Shown here: in pieces, positions 28,001 to 38,200 of the stretch
How positions within the stretch are numbered: the first letter of the stretch is position 1
Layout: every line of letters begins with the position of its first letter
Assembly: GCF_963966145.1 (NCBI RefSeq)
Contig: NC_091054.1
Span: 4,650,001-4,714,000, forward strand
Direction: 5' to 3'
Source of the DNA: Tenebrio molitor
Lineage: Eukaryota > Arthropoda > Insecta > Coleoptera > Tenebrionidae
Length of the DNA stretch: 64,000 nucleotides
Notes under the pieces: generated by a model
The model's input: only the letters and a program-made list of their open reading frames with translations
What the model was told of the DNA's origin: nothing
The model's database searches: none
Position numbers and translations under genes: made by a program

Positions 28001-28691
28001 ACCTCGACGACAAGGCCATCTCGAGGAAGACCTCGGGGGCGTTGGTCTCAGCCGGGTTCGAAGTGTCGGCGACTGTTTTGGGCAACAACATGGGCACTTT
28101 GGGCACCACGTGTGGCACCGAGGCCGACCGCAGCGAAAACGCGACCCTCATCCAGAAAATAAGCGCCGATTTATTGTCGAGCACCGGGACGAGGTCGCAG
28201 TTCAACACTTTGAGGTGAGCAAAGCACCGACAAGGTTCCGCCCCTCAATGCGTCATTTTTAGGGATAACGACATCGACCCCATGGCGAACTGGTTGGACA
28301 TAGCACCGAGGATCAAGTACGCGCTCGTGAAGGTTTCAGTTTTGTTGTAGTAATTTATTGAATTGCAGCACCGTGTCCGAGGCCAGGTCGTACGACGAAA
28401 CCACGATTCCGCCCCCTATGAAGTCGTTCAGGGGCGACTACGATTCCAAACCGTCATCGCAGCACCAGAATGACGTAAGACAATTATTACTGCGAGCGAT
28501 TTCTTTCGTTTCACGCTGATTTGTTCTCAGGAGGCGAACACGATGGCTGAACGAGATTTGGGTTCCACGTTCTTGCTCCCCCACACCCACTTGTACAAAC
28601 CGGACCGGGTAAAGCGACAATCACCATAACTAGCCCAGATTTCATTTGTTTGTTGCAGGGAAGTGACATATCAGGTTTTGAGTCACTTTAG
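10053..28691 (+). CDS. Giant mucin-like transmembrane protein with Thr-rich repeats, EGF and SEA domains (5'-incomplete)
   Basis: Exons, phase-checked: 10053-10103, 10843-18196, 18247-19106, 19254-19471, 19521-19721, 19769-25817, 26731-27372, 27420-27910, 27958-28214, 28263-28316, 28369-28474, 28531-28608, 28659-28691; at least 5,463 residues. The ectodomain is Thr/Ser/Pro-rich with repeats of the TTYTYFTT type and a second type (VLGTxIDGxYAxxxESTSS). RRSRR-EV, RRRR-EV and RFKR-DL look like furin sites. Near the C terminus come an EGF-like motif (end of exon 6), a SEA domain and two EGF-like domains (26731-27372). A hydrophobic span starting VLLIALVTLGAILFALLL ends in CCRKK and is followed by a tail of about 310 residues. 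By family logic this is a surface or apical-matrix membrane mucin; its function is inferred. The start codon and signal peptide are not found. The first small exon is the least certain; the rest chain in frame. Confidence 0.85.
12696..15195 (+). repeat. Degenerate protein repeats in the mucin ectodomain
   Basis: In exon 2 a module of about 40 residues recurs at least six times (near 12700, 13170, 13500, 14130, 14280 and 14490). It has a core such as TTYTYFTT, then an acidic or Gly turn (DGET, DGTT), then SRxETxTNVVT. A second module reading VFGTYIDGLYAKVLESTSS, AVGTYIDNLYAQVIESTSS and VLGTVIDGRYAQIIESTSS follows near 14770, 14950 and 15140. A related copy (QVLGTTLDNGRLYAHLL) sits at the protein's N-terminal part near 10985. 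Further copies of the first type lie in exons 5 and 6 (19560-20480). The alternating Thr/Tyr pattern suggests short beta hairpins; that is inference. Confidence 0.8.
22394..22680 (+). repeat. 126-bp tandem repeat inside mucin exon 6
   Basis: The unit beginning gaaaataggtttgtggtggg at 22394 recurs at 22520 (exactly 126 bp, 42 codons) and partially at 22658 after a 12-nt insertion. It encodes ENRFVVGIGG, then REPVLF, QKNQESGFG and GNQEPVSYNN. The copies are very similar at DNA level, so the duplication is recent. An older, diverged copy precedes it near 22318 (ENRFVAGVGS). Confidence 0.9.
25818..26730 (+). other. Largest intron in the 3' half of the mucin gene
   Basis: This 913-nt intron separates the first EGF-like motif, which ends in DRPC (exon 6), from the SEA domain (exon 7). 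The junction reads PCI then PTYTYNLKVDL. The donor is gtaagt and the acceptor is cttgcag. I see no gene or recognisable repeat in it. Confidence 0.8.
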
Positions 28692-29044
28692 CGCGAGGAC
28701 TCGAATTCGTGAAGCTCAATGTGCCTTATCCGTGTGTCTGTGTTACTGACTTGTCAATCATATTTATACTAGAATGTGAGAATTTTGAATCGGCCATATA
28801 ATTATTCCGTGTACATAAAGAAAACAACCGAAATTTTTGGTTTAGGACGAGTGTGAATGCATTATGTATATATGTATGTTAGGTTACTATTTATATTAAT
28901 ATATTCTGGTCGGGCAAACAAGCAGAGTGCCAAAAAAGACTTAGTTTGTGTAAATGTATTGTTAAAACTTATAATAACAGTGTACAATGTAAACGTACTT
29001 ATTACTAATAATAAGTTTTATAATTATTGTATTTTTTTTATAAA

Positions 29045-29050
29045 AATAAA
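29045..29050 (+). terminator. Probable poly(A) signal of the mucin gene
   Basis: This AATAAA is the first canonical signal downstream of the mucin stop at 28691. It gives a 3' UTR of about 370 nt. It lies only 12 nt from the stop codon of the convergent Noc2 gene, so normal cleavage 10-30 nt downstream would fall at or inside the Noc2 coding end. Confidence 0.6.
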
Positions 29051-29061
29051 TTCTATTTAAT

Positions 29062-31372
29062 TTACGACCAGTCGCTGGCTTTCCAATCTTCGACGATGTC
29101 TTGTTCGCCGTCGTCTTCCACGGGTCCGCTCTCGTCCTTGATCTTCTTACCCTTGCCCCCTCTCTTCCCCCTTTTGCGTGTCTTCTCCTTTTGAGACCCC
29201 CCATCCGAGTCCTCGCTGTCACTCGGGAACAATTCCACCGGTCCTTCTTCCCTAACTTTCGCCACCTTTTTCTTAATCGTGGGCAACTTATAATCCGCCA
29301 ACTCCTCGTTATTAGTGAGTTGCTTATTCTTCTTGACCGTATGAAGCTTATTCCAATTCTCGAAGAACGTCCCCAGCGAAGTCCCTTTAGTCTTGATCTG
29401 CGACTCCCACCCCGCGATCTGCTTGGCATCGACGATGTTCAGCGTGAGTTTGCTCCTCTCATTTTCGATAAACTGAGCATTCTGTTCGATCTTTTCCAAA
29501 AGCTGCTTCATCTTCCTGTTGTAATTCGCATTTGCGCACTTCTTGAGAAACTGTTTGATCTGGATTAAAACAACTGTCATAACTGTGTACACGCGTAAAA
29601 CAAAACAATACCTGGACCACACACACAAGACTCAAGTCTGGAAAGCTGATGGAGGAAGATTGTGCCGCTAAATACTCGAGGAGCAATCCGTAAATGTTCT
29701 CGATGAGAGCGTCCTTGAAACCGTTCTCCGTCATTTGCGATTTCGACGCTCTTAACAAGCACGTGAAATGCATGGGTTTCATCGAAACCTTCTGGTGTTT
29801 TTTGTTGAAGTCGTAAGTGGTGAGCACTTCAAGGAGGAACGGTAAGATTGGGATAAAAACGCCGGTGTCGCGTGACAAGTCCATCAAAATCTGGACGACG
29901 TGAAAGCGCAAAGGGTAGTACTGAGTTGTGGGGACGAGTTTCAGCGCCCCCAGACAGACCTGAACGAAGGGGTAGACTAACTGGTGCAGTTGGAGCTTAT
30001 GCTCCGCGGCGCTCAAGAAGCTGCCCCACAGTTTTAAAGAGTTTACGAATTGCCAATTGTACACCGCTTGGATGTTTTCCTTTTTGTTGACGGTGATGGC
30101 GTTACGTAGGTGTATCGCCAGTTGCCTGATGTACAAGAAGACGTGTTGATACGCGACTGACGCGTCCAACGCGAACATTTCCACGAGAGAGCGTCGCATG
30201 AAGTTTATAGCCGCCAAAGAGCCAACGCTGACGAATTTTGAATTTTTTACGTACGTCATGTACATAGCTTTGAGGACTATCTCCAAAAATTTTGCTTTTT
30301 GGCCGTTTGTGATGCGTAAAATGCACAGAAAAGCTAGAACGCGGACGCCTTCTTCGGCCGTGCCCCAAATTGAGATCAAGCGCCTCAAAATTGATTTGGT
30401 TATGTTAGGATAGGAGACAATGAAAGGGGACATGTAGTGGAGGTGTTTTAGCAAAACAGTTTGAATGTTAGCAGAAGTGACTCCACTCAATAACTGAAAT
30501 CAATTGTTGCATTTTTTAAAATAAAAACTTGGGGCCCAATTTACCTTTGACAAATCCATGAAATAGTCTTTCAGGGTGCGTTTGATTTTGATGAATCTTT
30601 TGCACTTATGTGGGGGTTGTTTTGAGCCTTCTTTGAGCCTCAGGAAGCGTCTCAATGCAGGTCCTAGGTGTATGACACAGAGCTGGATTACCCCATTGAA
30701 TACAGCTGACCCTTCAACTTTGTACTGACATGGCTCTTGCTCATTTTCTGAACTCACTCTTACAAGAGCTGCATGAAAGGCTCGAGTCAAACTTAAGATA
30801 GTTTTGTTAGTTAGGTCCTTCTGTATGGCTGTGTCCCAATTTTTCAGCATCTTCAAAGTGACTATTCCTTTGTCCTTGACTTGATCATCTTCAAAATCAC
30901 TTTCATCACTAGCTACCTCCAATTCTTCTGAAGGCTTGTGTTGGGGGTCTTCTTCATCATCATCAACATCATCATCTGACACATCGAAGTCAAGCAGTTT
31001 CTTATCATTCTCTTGCAAAAAATTGTAGAATTCAGGGTCTGTGTCTTGCAGTTTCGAGAGAGCCTTCTTGTGATTCTCAATTTCATCTTCAGACTCATTG
31101 TCTTCAATGTTATCTCCAGCCACATTTTCTTCAATGTCAGAATGCAGCTGAGACACTTCCTCCTCGTCTATTTGTTCAGATTCTTCAGAGACGCTGCCTT
31201 CAAAATCTTGGTCCAAAAAATTGTCCACTGACATCGAGCTAAAATCGTCATTCTTTTTCGACTTTTTCACTTTGATTTTATTCTTTTTCTGAGGCTTAGA
31301 AATGGGTCGTTTCTTCACTTTCACTAACTTTTTTTTGGGTTCAACGTTGGACTGTTTCTTAATTTTCACCAT
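29062..31372 (-). CDS. Noc2: Nucleolar complex protein 2 homolog (60S ribosome biogenesis)
   Basis: Minus-strand exons 30545-31372, 29612-30493 and 29062-29559 join in phase 0 to give 735 residues, close to the family's usual length. I chose the ATG at 31372 (MVKIKKQSNVEP); an upstream in-frame GTG has no support. The N terminus is a lysine-rich nuclear or nucleolar targeting stretch followed by a long acidic region (EESEQIDEEEVSQL, DDDVDDDEED). The centre, about residues 190-570, is the Noc2 alpha-helical repeat region (ANIQTVLLKHLHYMSPFIVS, LISIWGTAEEGVRVLAFLC). The C terminus is basic, KEKTRKRGKRGGKGKK. Noc2 family proteins bind Noc1 or Noc3 and move pre-60S particles from nucleolus to nucleoplasm; that role is from family knowledge. 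The gene is divergent from RNase Z and convergent with the mucin. Confidence 0.95.
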
Positions 31373-31742
31373 TGTTACGCACTTGTTTTTAAAAGCTGGA
31401 ACAACCACCGTAACCTACTACGACCAACACGCTGCAACGTGCAAAAGTGAGGTTATGAGCGTGAAGTTAGCCGCATATGATCATTTATTCCCATGAATTC
31501 ACATTAATTCTGTACATTTATTACGTGGGGCGCATTTCGTTGCGACTTTCAAAGACAGAACTTCCTATTAGCCCTGTAGAGAAAGGACTTTTGTGTTCTG
31601 AGAATCAATAAATTATCCAGATAACAATGACACCAACTTCACACCGTTCTAAATGTCAAGTGTCAGCCTCATTTCGAACTTGAAATTGTAAAATATTTCA
31701 CCACTTTCATCATTAATTTCATTAAGTGTTCATCAAAATCCC
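31373..31742. promoter_or_regulatory. Divergent promoter region of Noc2 and RNase Z
   Basis: Only 370 bp separate the two start codons, which point away from each other, so the segment must carry both promoters and 5' UTRs. I see no clear TATA box. Head-to-head pairing of two RNA-biogenesis genes makes co-regulation plausible; that is inference. Confidence 0.7.
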
Positions 31743-34710
31743 ATGTCTGGTCGTGCTTCGTTCTCTCAAGTCCGCCACTTCGCTAAATTTTTAAATTCTA
31801 ACCTAATCAATGTACTGAAGACCATGCCCAAAGAAAAAAAACACATTCCAGACGCTCAAAAGCAGCGACGGAAAATCAAAGAAAAATTCAGCAAGTACAG
31901 CCCCGGTAAAGTCGCCTTGCAGGTCCTTGGAACTGGAGCTGAAGGAGCTCCCAGGTCGCTTTATGTCTTCTCTGATCAATCAAGGTACTGTGTTTTTGTG
32001 AGCTTTCTCTTTAAAAAAGATTTATTTCTTTGAAGGTACTTGTTTAATTGTGGTGAAGGTACCCAACGCTTGGCACATGAGCACAAAATGAAACTAGCAA
32101 AGTTGGAACATATTTTTATAACTCAACCAACTTGGGCCAATCTGGGGGGGTTACCAGGAGCAGCGCTTACAATCCAAGATGTAGGAGTACCTGAAATTAC
32201 ACTTCATGGACCTGAAGGACTGGTATGTTGTTTTCAAACAAATCAACCAATTTTTAATCTGGAACTTTTAGCAAGAAATTTTTATAGCTACTCATAGATT
32301 TATTGTTATCAAAGATTTAGAAATTCGTGTAGTACAGTGTAATGAAGACACAAATTTTGAAGATAATGTGATGAAAGTAAAATATGTGCCTATCACAAGA
32401 AGCTATGACAACTCCACTGTTGACCTAAAGGGAGAAAATTCCAATGGGGTGCAAGAACAAGAAGATGACATTGATTATTATGCTCATGAACGTAAAAAAC
32501 CGTCATTTGGTAGCAAATAAAATTTTTAGATTGGTATTATTTTAGACAGTGGCAGGCGGAAAAGCCCTCAAATAATTTCAGAAAGTTCCAAATTGTTGTT
32601 GCAACAGACTAAAGCTAAAGGTGTCAGTATGGCCTACATTTGTCAACTGCAACCACGCCCAGGCGCTCTTTGTTTGGAGAAGTGTGTCAAATTTGGAGTT
32701 CCCCCAGGACCTCTGTTGGGGAAATTAAAAGCGGGGGAAGATGTGACTCTTGCCAATGGAAATCTTGTAAAGGCCTCAGATGTTTGTGATCCAGATGATC
32801 CAGGTCCTGTCTTCATAGGTACAAATAAAGAGATCTAGAGTTGAGTTAACTTATTAAGAATATTTTTTTGTTGCAGTTCTTGAGTGTCCATCTGAGGAGT
32901 ATCTGGATTCATTGGTGGAGAACGAAATTTTCAGTAAGCATCAATCAACAGCTACAAGAGATGAAGACGTCGCGCATACCGTTGTTCATTTCACGCCTCA
33001 GAAAATCATGGATCATCCAAAGTATTTAAATTTGTGGTGTTTATTGCATTTTGCTTTTTTTGTAATATTTTATATATTCAGGTACAAACAATGGATAGAA
33101 AGATTCACTCCAAGTACTCACCATTTAGTTCTCAATGACAGTAACACCTGCATGGGTAGCGCGGCTGTTCATCGCATACAATACAAGTTAAATCTGCTAT
33201 CCAATGATTTTTTTCCACTGTTGGGCGATAAAGGGACTGAAATAATTAATGTAGAATCTTCTGAACCTCCACAACCCAAAAAAATTAAACCTGGGAGTCC
33301 ATCTCTGCCAATTGAAAATCTGTCGGTAAAGTCGAGACCTACTTCGCCTTCCGATCCAAAGATTTACACGAATACGCTTTTTAATTACCATTTAAGACCC
33401 AAAAAGGCCTGTGATAGGTCACTAGAACTGAAATTGGTGCCTTCGCAATTTATTGAGGAAACAATGACGACAGAAAACTTTCCGCAAGTTTTGCACGAGG
33501 TTACTCAACAATTCGCTCAAAAACGGAGACACATGACTATTAGGGATTTCCCCAAATTGTTATTCTTAGGTACGGGATCGTCAATTCCTAACAAAACGCG
33601 AAACACAAGCGGGATGCTTCTGGAAGTCGAGTAAGTAGGTAAGAGCGAGCGTGAGGACCGAGGTGTAACTTGTCAAATTGTAGTGAAAATCGAGTGATAA
33701 TTCTGGACTGTGGTGAAGGAACGTTTGGTCAAGTAATTCGATTTTATGGACACGACAAAGCGTATCAGATTTTATCTAAAACTAAAGCGATTTATATATC
33801 GCACTTGCACGCTGATCACCACTTGGGGCTGATAGGGTTGCTGCAAGGACGGCGGAAAGCTCTTCAAAAATTGAACCAAGAATGTGAACCTCTGTATTTG
33901 TTCGCCCCGGCGCAAATCATGTGGTGGCTTGATTTCTATGATAAATGCTTTGAAAATATAGAGGAAGAATTTGTTCTTGTACCAAATGGAGAACTGGTAA
34001 TTATCAGACAGGGTAGCCAACATAACATAACCTCACTTTAATTGCGTTTCTAATTAAAATTTTTGTTGTGTTTGTATTAAATGGGAATAAATTACAGTTG
34101 TTGAACAAACACGAGCTGGATGAAAGTCTAGAAACGAAAATATTTGAGGAGTTGGGAATGCAAGACGTCAGCACTTGTTACGTCCGACATTGCCCCAACG
34201 CGTTCGGGGTTTGTCTGACGCAACAAGATGGATCCAAAATTACATATTCCGGCGATACTATGCCTTCAGAAAATCTTGTAGAATTAGGAATGAACAGCAG
34301 TTTGCTGATACACGAAGCCACAATGGAAGATGAGCTTGCAGCTGAAGCCGTCGTCAAAATGCATTCAACTACTTCGCAGGCGATAGAAGTCGGTCGCAGG
34401 ATGAACGCCAAATATACCCTCTTGACACATTTCAGTCAAAGATACGCGAAATTGCCAAGATTCAACGAGAATTTTTCAGATAACGTAGGAATTGCATTTG
34501 ACAATATGCTAGTAAGTACTAGTCTAAGTAAACACGACTTATTGATTATTTCGTCGGGTTTAGGTGAGACTTGACGAGTTGCCGCTGCTTCCCCTTCTGT
34601 ATCCCGCCCTGAAGCTCATGTTTGTGGAGTACTACGAAGAATTGGAGCAGAAAGCTGCAAAAAGACAGATGAAGATCGAACGCGAAAAACAAGCGCTCCA
34701 GAACAATTAA
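31743..34710 (+). CDS. ELAC2: Ribonuclease Z, long form (tRNA 3' processing endonuclease)
   Basis: Nine exons: 31743-31984, 32036-32222, 32272-32491, 32546-32818, 32877-33021, 33082-33630, 33684-33996, 34098-34511, 34564-34710; 829 residues, matching the long form. The N-terminal half is the inactive metallo-beta-lactamase-like domain (LQVLGTGAEGAPRSLYVFSD, NCGEGTQRL). The C-terminal half is the catalytic domain: LFLGTGSSIPNKTRN with the PxKxRN loop, the zinc motif SHLHADHHLG, SGDTMPSENL, HEATMEDE and KMHSTTSQA. It cleaves 3' trailers from precursor tRNAs in nucleus and mitochondria. Met1 opens a stretch with Arg, Lys and Ser but few acids, fitting a mitochondrial presequence, and an in-frame Met28 (31824) begins a basic stretch. 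All introns are short and in phase. Confidence 0.97.
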
Positions 34711-34728
34711 GCTTTGTTAAGTTTTTAC

Positions 34729-34734
34729 AATAAA
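34729..34734 (+). terminator. Poly(A) signal of RNase Z
   Basis: AATAAA lies 19 nt after the stop codon, so the 3' UTR is very short. It is the first canonical signal downstream of the gene. Confidence 0.7.
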
Positions 34735-35255
34735 TTGATAAAAAGAATTTGGTGCGTGTTAATTTTATAATCTGTGCGTGTTGTCGACATTGATGACAAA
34801 TCGTTCTAATAATAGATGATATTTCCATTTATAAACGTAAACGTCCATCCACGTACGCCACCGCTTTATCGGGTGTTGTGGTATTTTTGAGATAAAGAGC
34901 AAAGAACGGAGCGCATTTTTTAAATGTCAAATTTAAATTGCGCGCGTCGGTGTTTCCGGTGCGATTTTGAAAATTTTGTGTTCATTAAAGACTCGAGCGG
35001 GGGCGAGTGTCTTCAAATTCGACAAAATTAATTTCGACGAAAGTGATTTTCGTGTTTTGTTGTTGTTGCAGTTGAGGGGGTTGCCTGTTTGTGGACGTTC
35101 GTGAGTTTCCAGATTGGTTTAATGATGACAGTCGGCCATTAGTTTCCGGTGGCAGTGAGTGAACGCACGCGGATATTTAGAGCAGCTGAAAGCTATCGAG
35201 TTTTATTAATTTTTAAGTAATTCATTGGATAATTTAAACGAAATTAGTGCACAAA
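34735..35255 (+). promoter_or_regulatory. RNase Z / eRF3 intergenic region and eRF3 5' UTR
   Basis: About 520 bp between the RNase Z poly(A) signal and the eRF3 ATG. It holds a GC-richer block (ttgcgcgcgtcggtgtttcc near 34940) that may be the eRF3 promoter, then a leader of about 200-250 nt. No further gene is visible. Confidence 0.5.
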
Positions 35256-38200
35256 ATGTCGAATAACACAGCCCCGGACAGTTGGGAATCTCAAGCTGAC
35301 TCTACGTCGACAAATAATTCTCCAAGTCACAATGCAGATGTGACAGCTAAATTTTCCACGTTGAACGTGAATGCTGTTGAATTTGTGCCTTCATTTTCTT
35401 TTGCTAAGTCTGCAGTTAACGTCGACGAGACCTCACCGACGCAGTCCCAAGGCTCCGATGCCTCGCCACAACATAGTCCAATACTAAACGGTAAGCCAGC
35501 TTGACAGACTTTGACGTTTAGGTTAGGGCCACCCCAAACCTGCAATACGCCCCTCCGGTTCCCAAGTCTTTCCGAGTGAAAAACCGAATCGTGAATTTTG
35601 TCGTGTGGGGGCACAGGATCGGATTTGGGCAACGACCGGCCCCGCCATGACACTCGCGGAGGAAACATCGGCGAGCCAAAGCGCCTCATCGTCGTGCATT
35701 CACTAATCGAATATCGTCATAAAATCACCGCTAAATCAACACGTGTTAACACATTTTGCAACAAAATACGTTCGGATCCGGTTCGTTCCAGTTTGGGGCG
35801 GTATTTACCTCGACCCCCACCTCTTTGTGTGCAACTTTTATTTTGTCATTAACACATTTCTTTTCAACTCCACATGGAAGGCACGAACGCTGAGTCAACG
35901 GAAAGGGTGGAAGTGAAGGAACCTCCTCCTATCCCGCCGGCAGACGGAGATGCATCGCCTGGCGACGGGGGCACTTGGGAAGACGTGGTGGTCGAAGATA
36001 ACGATCCTCTGATCACCCCGGAAGGCGACGACGACGAACCCTCGTCCGAAGAAGCTCCCATCAAGGTCCCCAAGAAGAAACCCGTCAAGGAAGAAGTGCT
36101 CAAAGACAAGAAAGAACACGTCAACGTGGTCTTCATCGGACACGTGGACGCCGGAAAATCCACCATCGGCGGACAGATCATGGCTCTGACCGGCATGGTC
36201 GACAAGAGGACCCTCGAGAAGTACGAAAGAGAGGCGCGGGAGAAGAGTCGAGAATCTTGGTACTTGTCCTGGGCCCTGGACACCAATCAAGAAGGTGACC
36301 GACCAGCGGGACCCCTATTTCGGTGATAATTGAGCGACTGTTTCAGAAAGGGACAAGGGAAAGACCGTCGAGGTCGGCAGGGCCTTTTTCGAGACAGACA
36401 AGAAACACTTCACCATTTTGGACGCGCCGGGGCACAAGAGCTTCGTGCCGAACATGATCGGCGGGGCTGCCCAGGCGGATCTGGCAGTTCTCGTGATTTC
36501 GGCTAGGAAAGGTGAATTCGAAACAGGATTTGACAGGGGCGGCCAAACTAGGGAGCACGCGATGTTAGCCAAGACTGCCGGTGTGAAATATTTGGTTGTA
36601 CTTGTCAATAAAATGGACGATCCCACGGTTAATTGGGATGAAGCTAGATACAACGAATGCAGGGATAAAATTCTGCCCTACCTTAAAAAACTTGGATTCA
36701 ATTATAATAAAGATTTGTTCTTTTTGCCGTGTTCGGGACAGACCGGACAGGGCTTGAAGGACCAGGTCGAGGAGGGCGTCTGTCCGTGGTACAGGTGAGT
36801 GTGACTCAAGGGAAAAATTATTTTGTGTCCTGTTGCGATACGCGTGTGCATTGTGTTGCTACAAGACTAATTTCAATCGGAAACCTGTTCATTACTTCAT
36901 TATTTATCACAAGAAATTCACACGAAGATCCTCTCAAAATGATTTCAACACCAGCTGTTGCCAGATTTATTTTCAACGTGAATCGCACTAGTAGCAAGTA
37001 AAGATCGCCACAGTTATTTTCAGAATTGACACATGTCATGGGAGGAGAAAGAAGAGGTAATTGTCGAGAGCTTCTGTTACTAATTGGCACAAAAGTGGTA
37101 CACTTCACAATAGTTTTATTATTAGGTGTTTGTCAAACGAATAGAATGAAACGTGATGAAAAATTTGTACAAGTAGATTATCGAACGTTAACCCTAGCTC
37201 ATCGGGTTACAGTCGCTCTTGATGCCTGCTAAAAATAAATTATTGACGTACAGGTGTCCCGTCGATGAGGTCTTAAATTTTAATTCGAAACTTGGACACA
37301 ATGTGGGTCAAAAAATGTTCAAAACGTGTCACCCTTGTCAGTTGTTTTCTCTTAATCTCGAATTGTAAAGAAAACCTTTTTCAATGGAGTGAGTACATTA
37401 GAAAGTGTTTTTTTTTTTTAAATTAAAAAGCCAAAAAAAGCTGATAGTAAATGTTTTATTTGTGAGATTTTTTCCATTAAAGAATTAATTGTCAAGGACT
37501 TCCATTTTTGTAAATTAACGAGGATTACATTTTTAATTAATCATAATTGATGCTACTATGGGATAAATCAATTAAATTTGTTCGTATTTATTAAATTATA
37601 CTTGTTAGGATACTTAATTTGACAAACCACGTAATCTCTAATTAATTCAAAAATTCGCGGAAAGTTCTAAATTTTATGAGACAGTTACAAAAGAACTCAT
37701 GTGTCACATATTCATTTCATTTATCTTAATAATACAATTATGTTTTATTAGAAAGAGTTACTGTTAGTGGACTTCCCTTCTTTAATAACAGTAATAACTG
37801 TAGCTTTATTAATTTTCGAGGTATTAAAGAAACCGCGAATGTCCTGCATTCTTCGAGTAAGAATTCGATATCGGTGCTCTAGATATGTCGAGAAGTTAGT
37901 TTTTAAATACTTGGAGTTTCCGTGAATTTAAAAGAAATGTGCATTATGTATTTAGTACTAGGTTAGCGGTGGGGATTATGTTATTAGATATAATTGTAGA
38001 TATGTAAATTTCGCGGCAGTGCCACTTTTTTTTAAAACTTTCTTTAACCCACTTTCGGAAACATTGGAATGCAGCGTTATTGATAAAAGTTATCGTGAGA
38101 ATTATGACGATTTTGCCAGTCACGTTTTAGTTTCACCAGTCGGCAAAATATCTTTCAAACAAAAACTTCGTCGAAATCGGGCGAAACACGATGCGTCACC

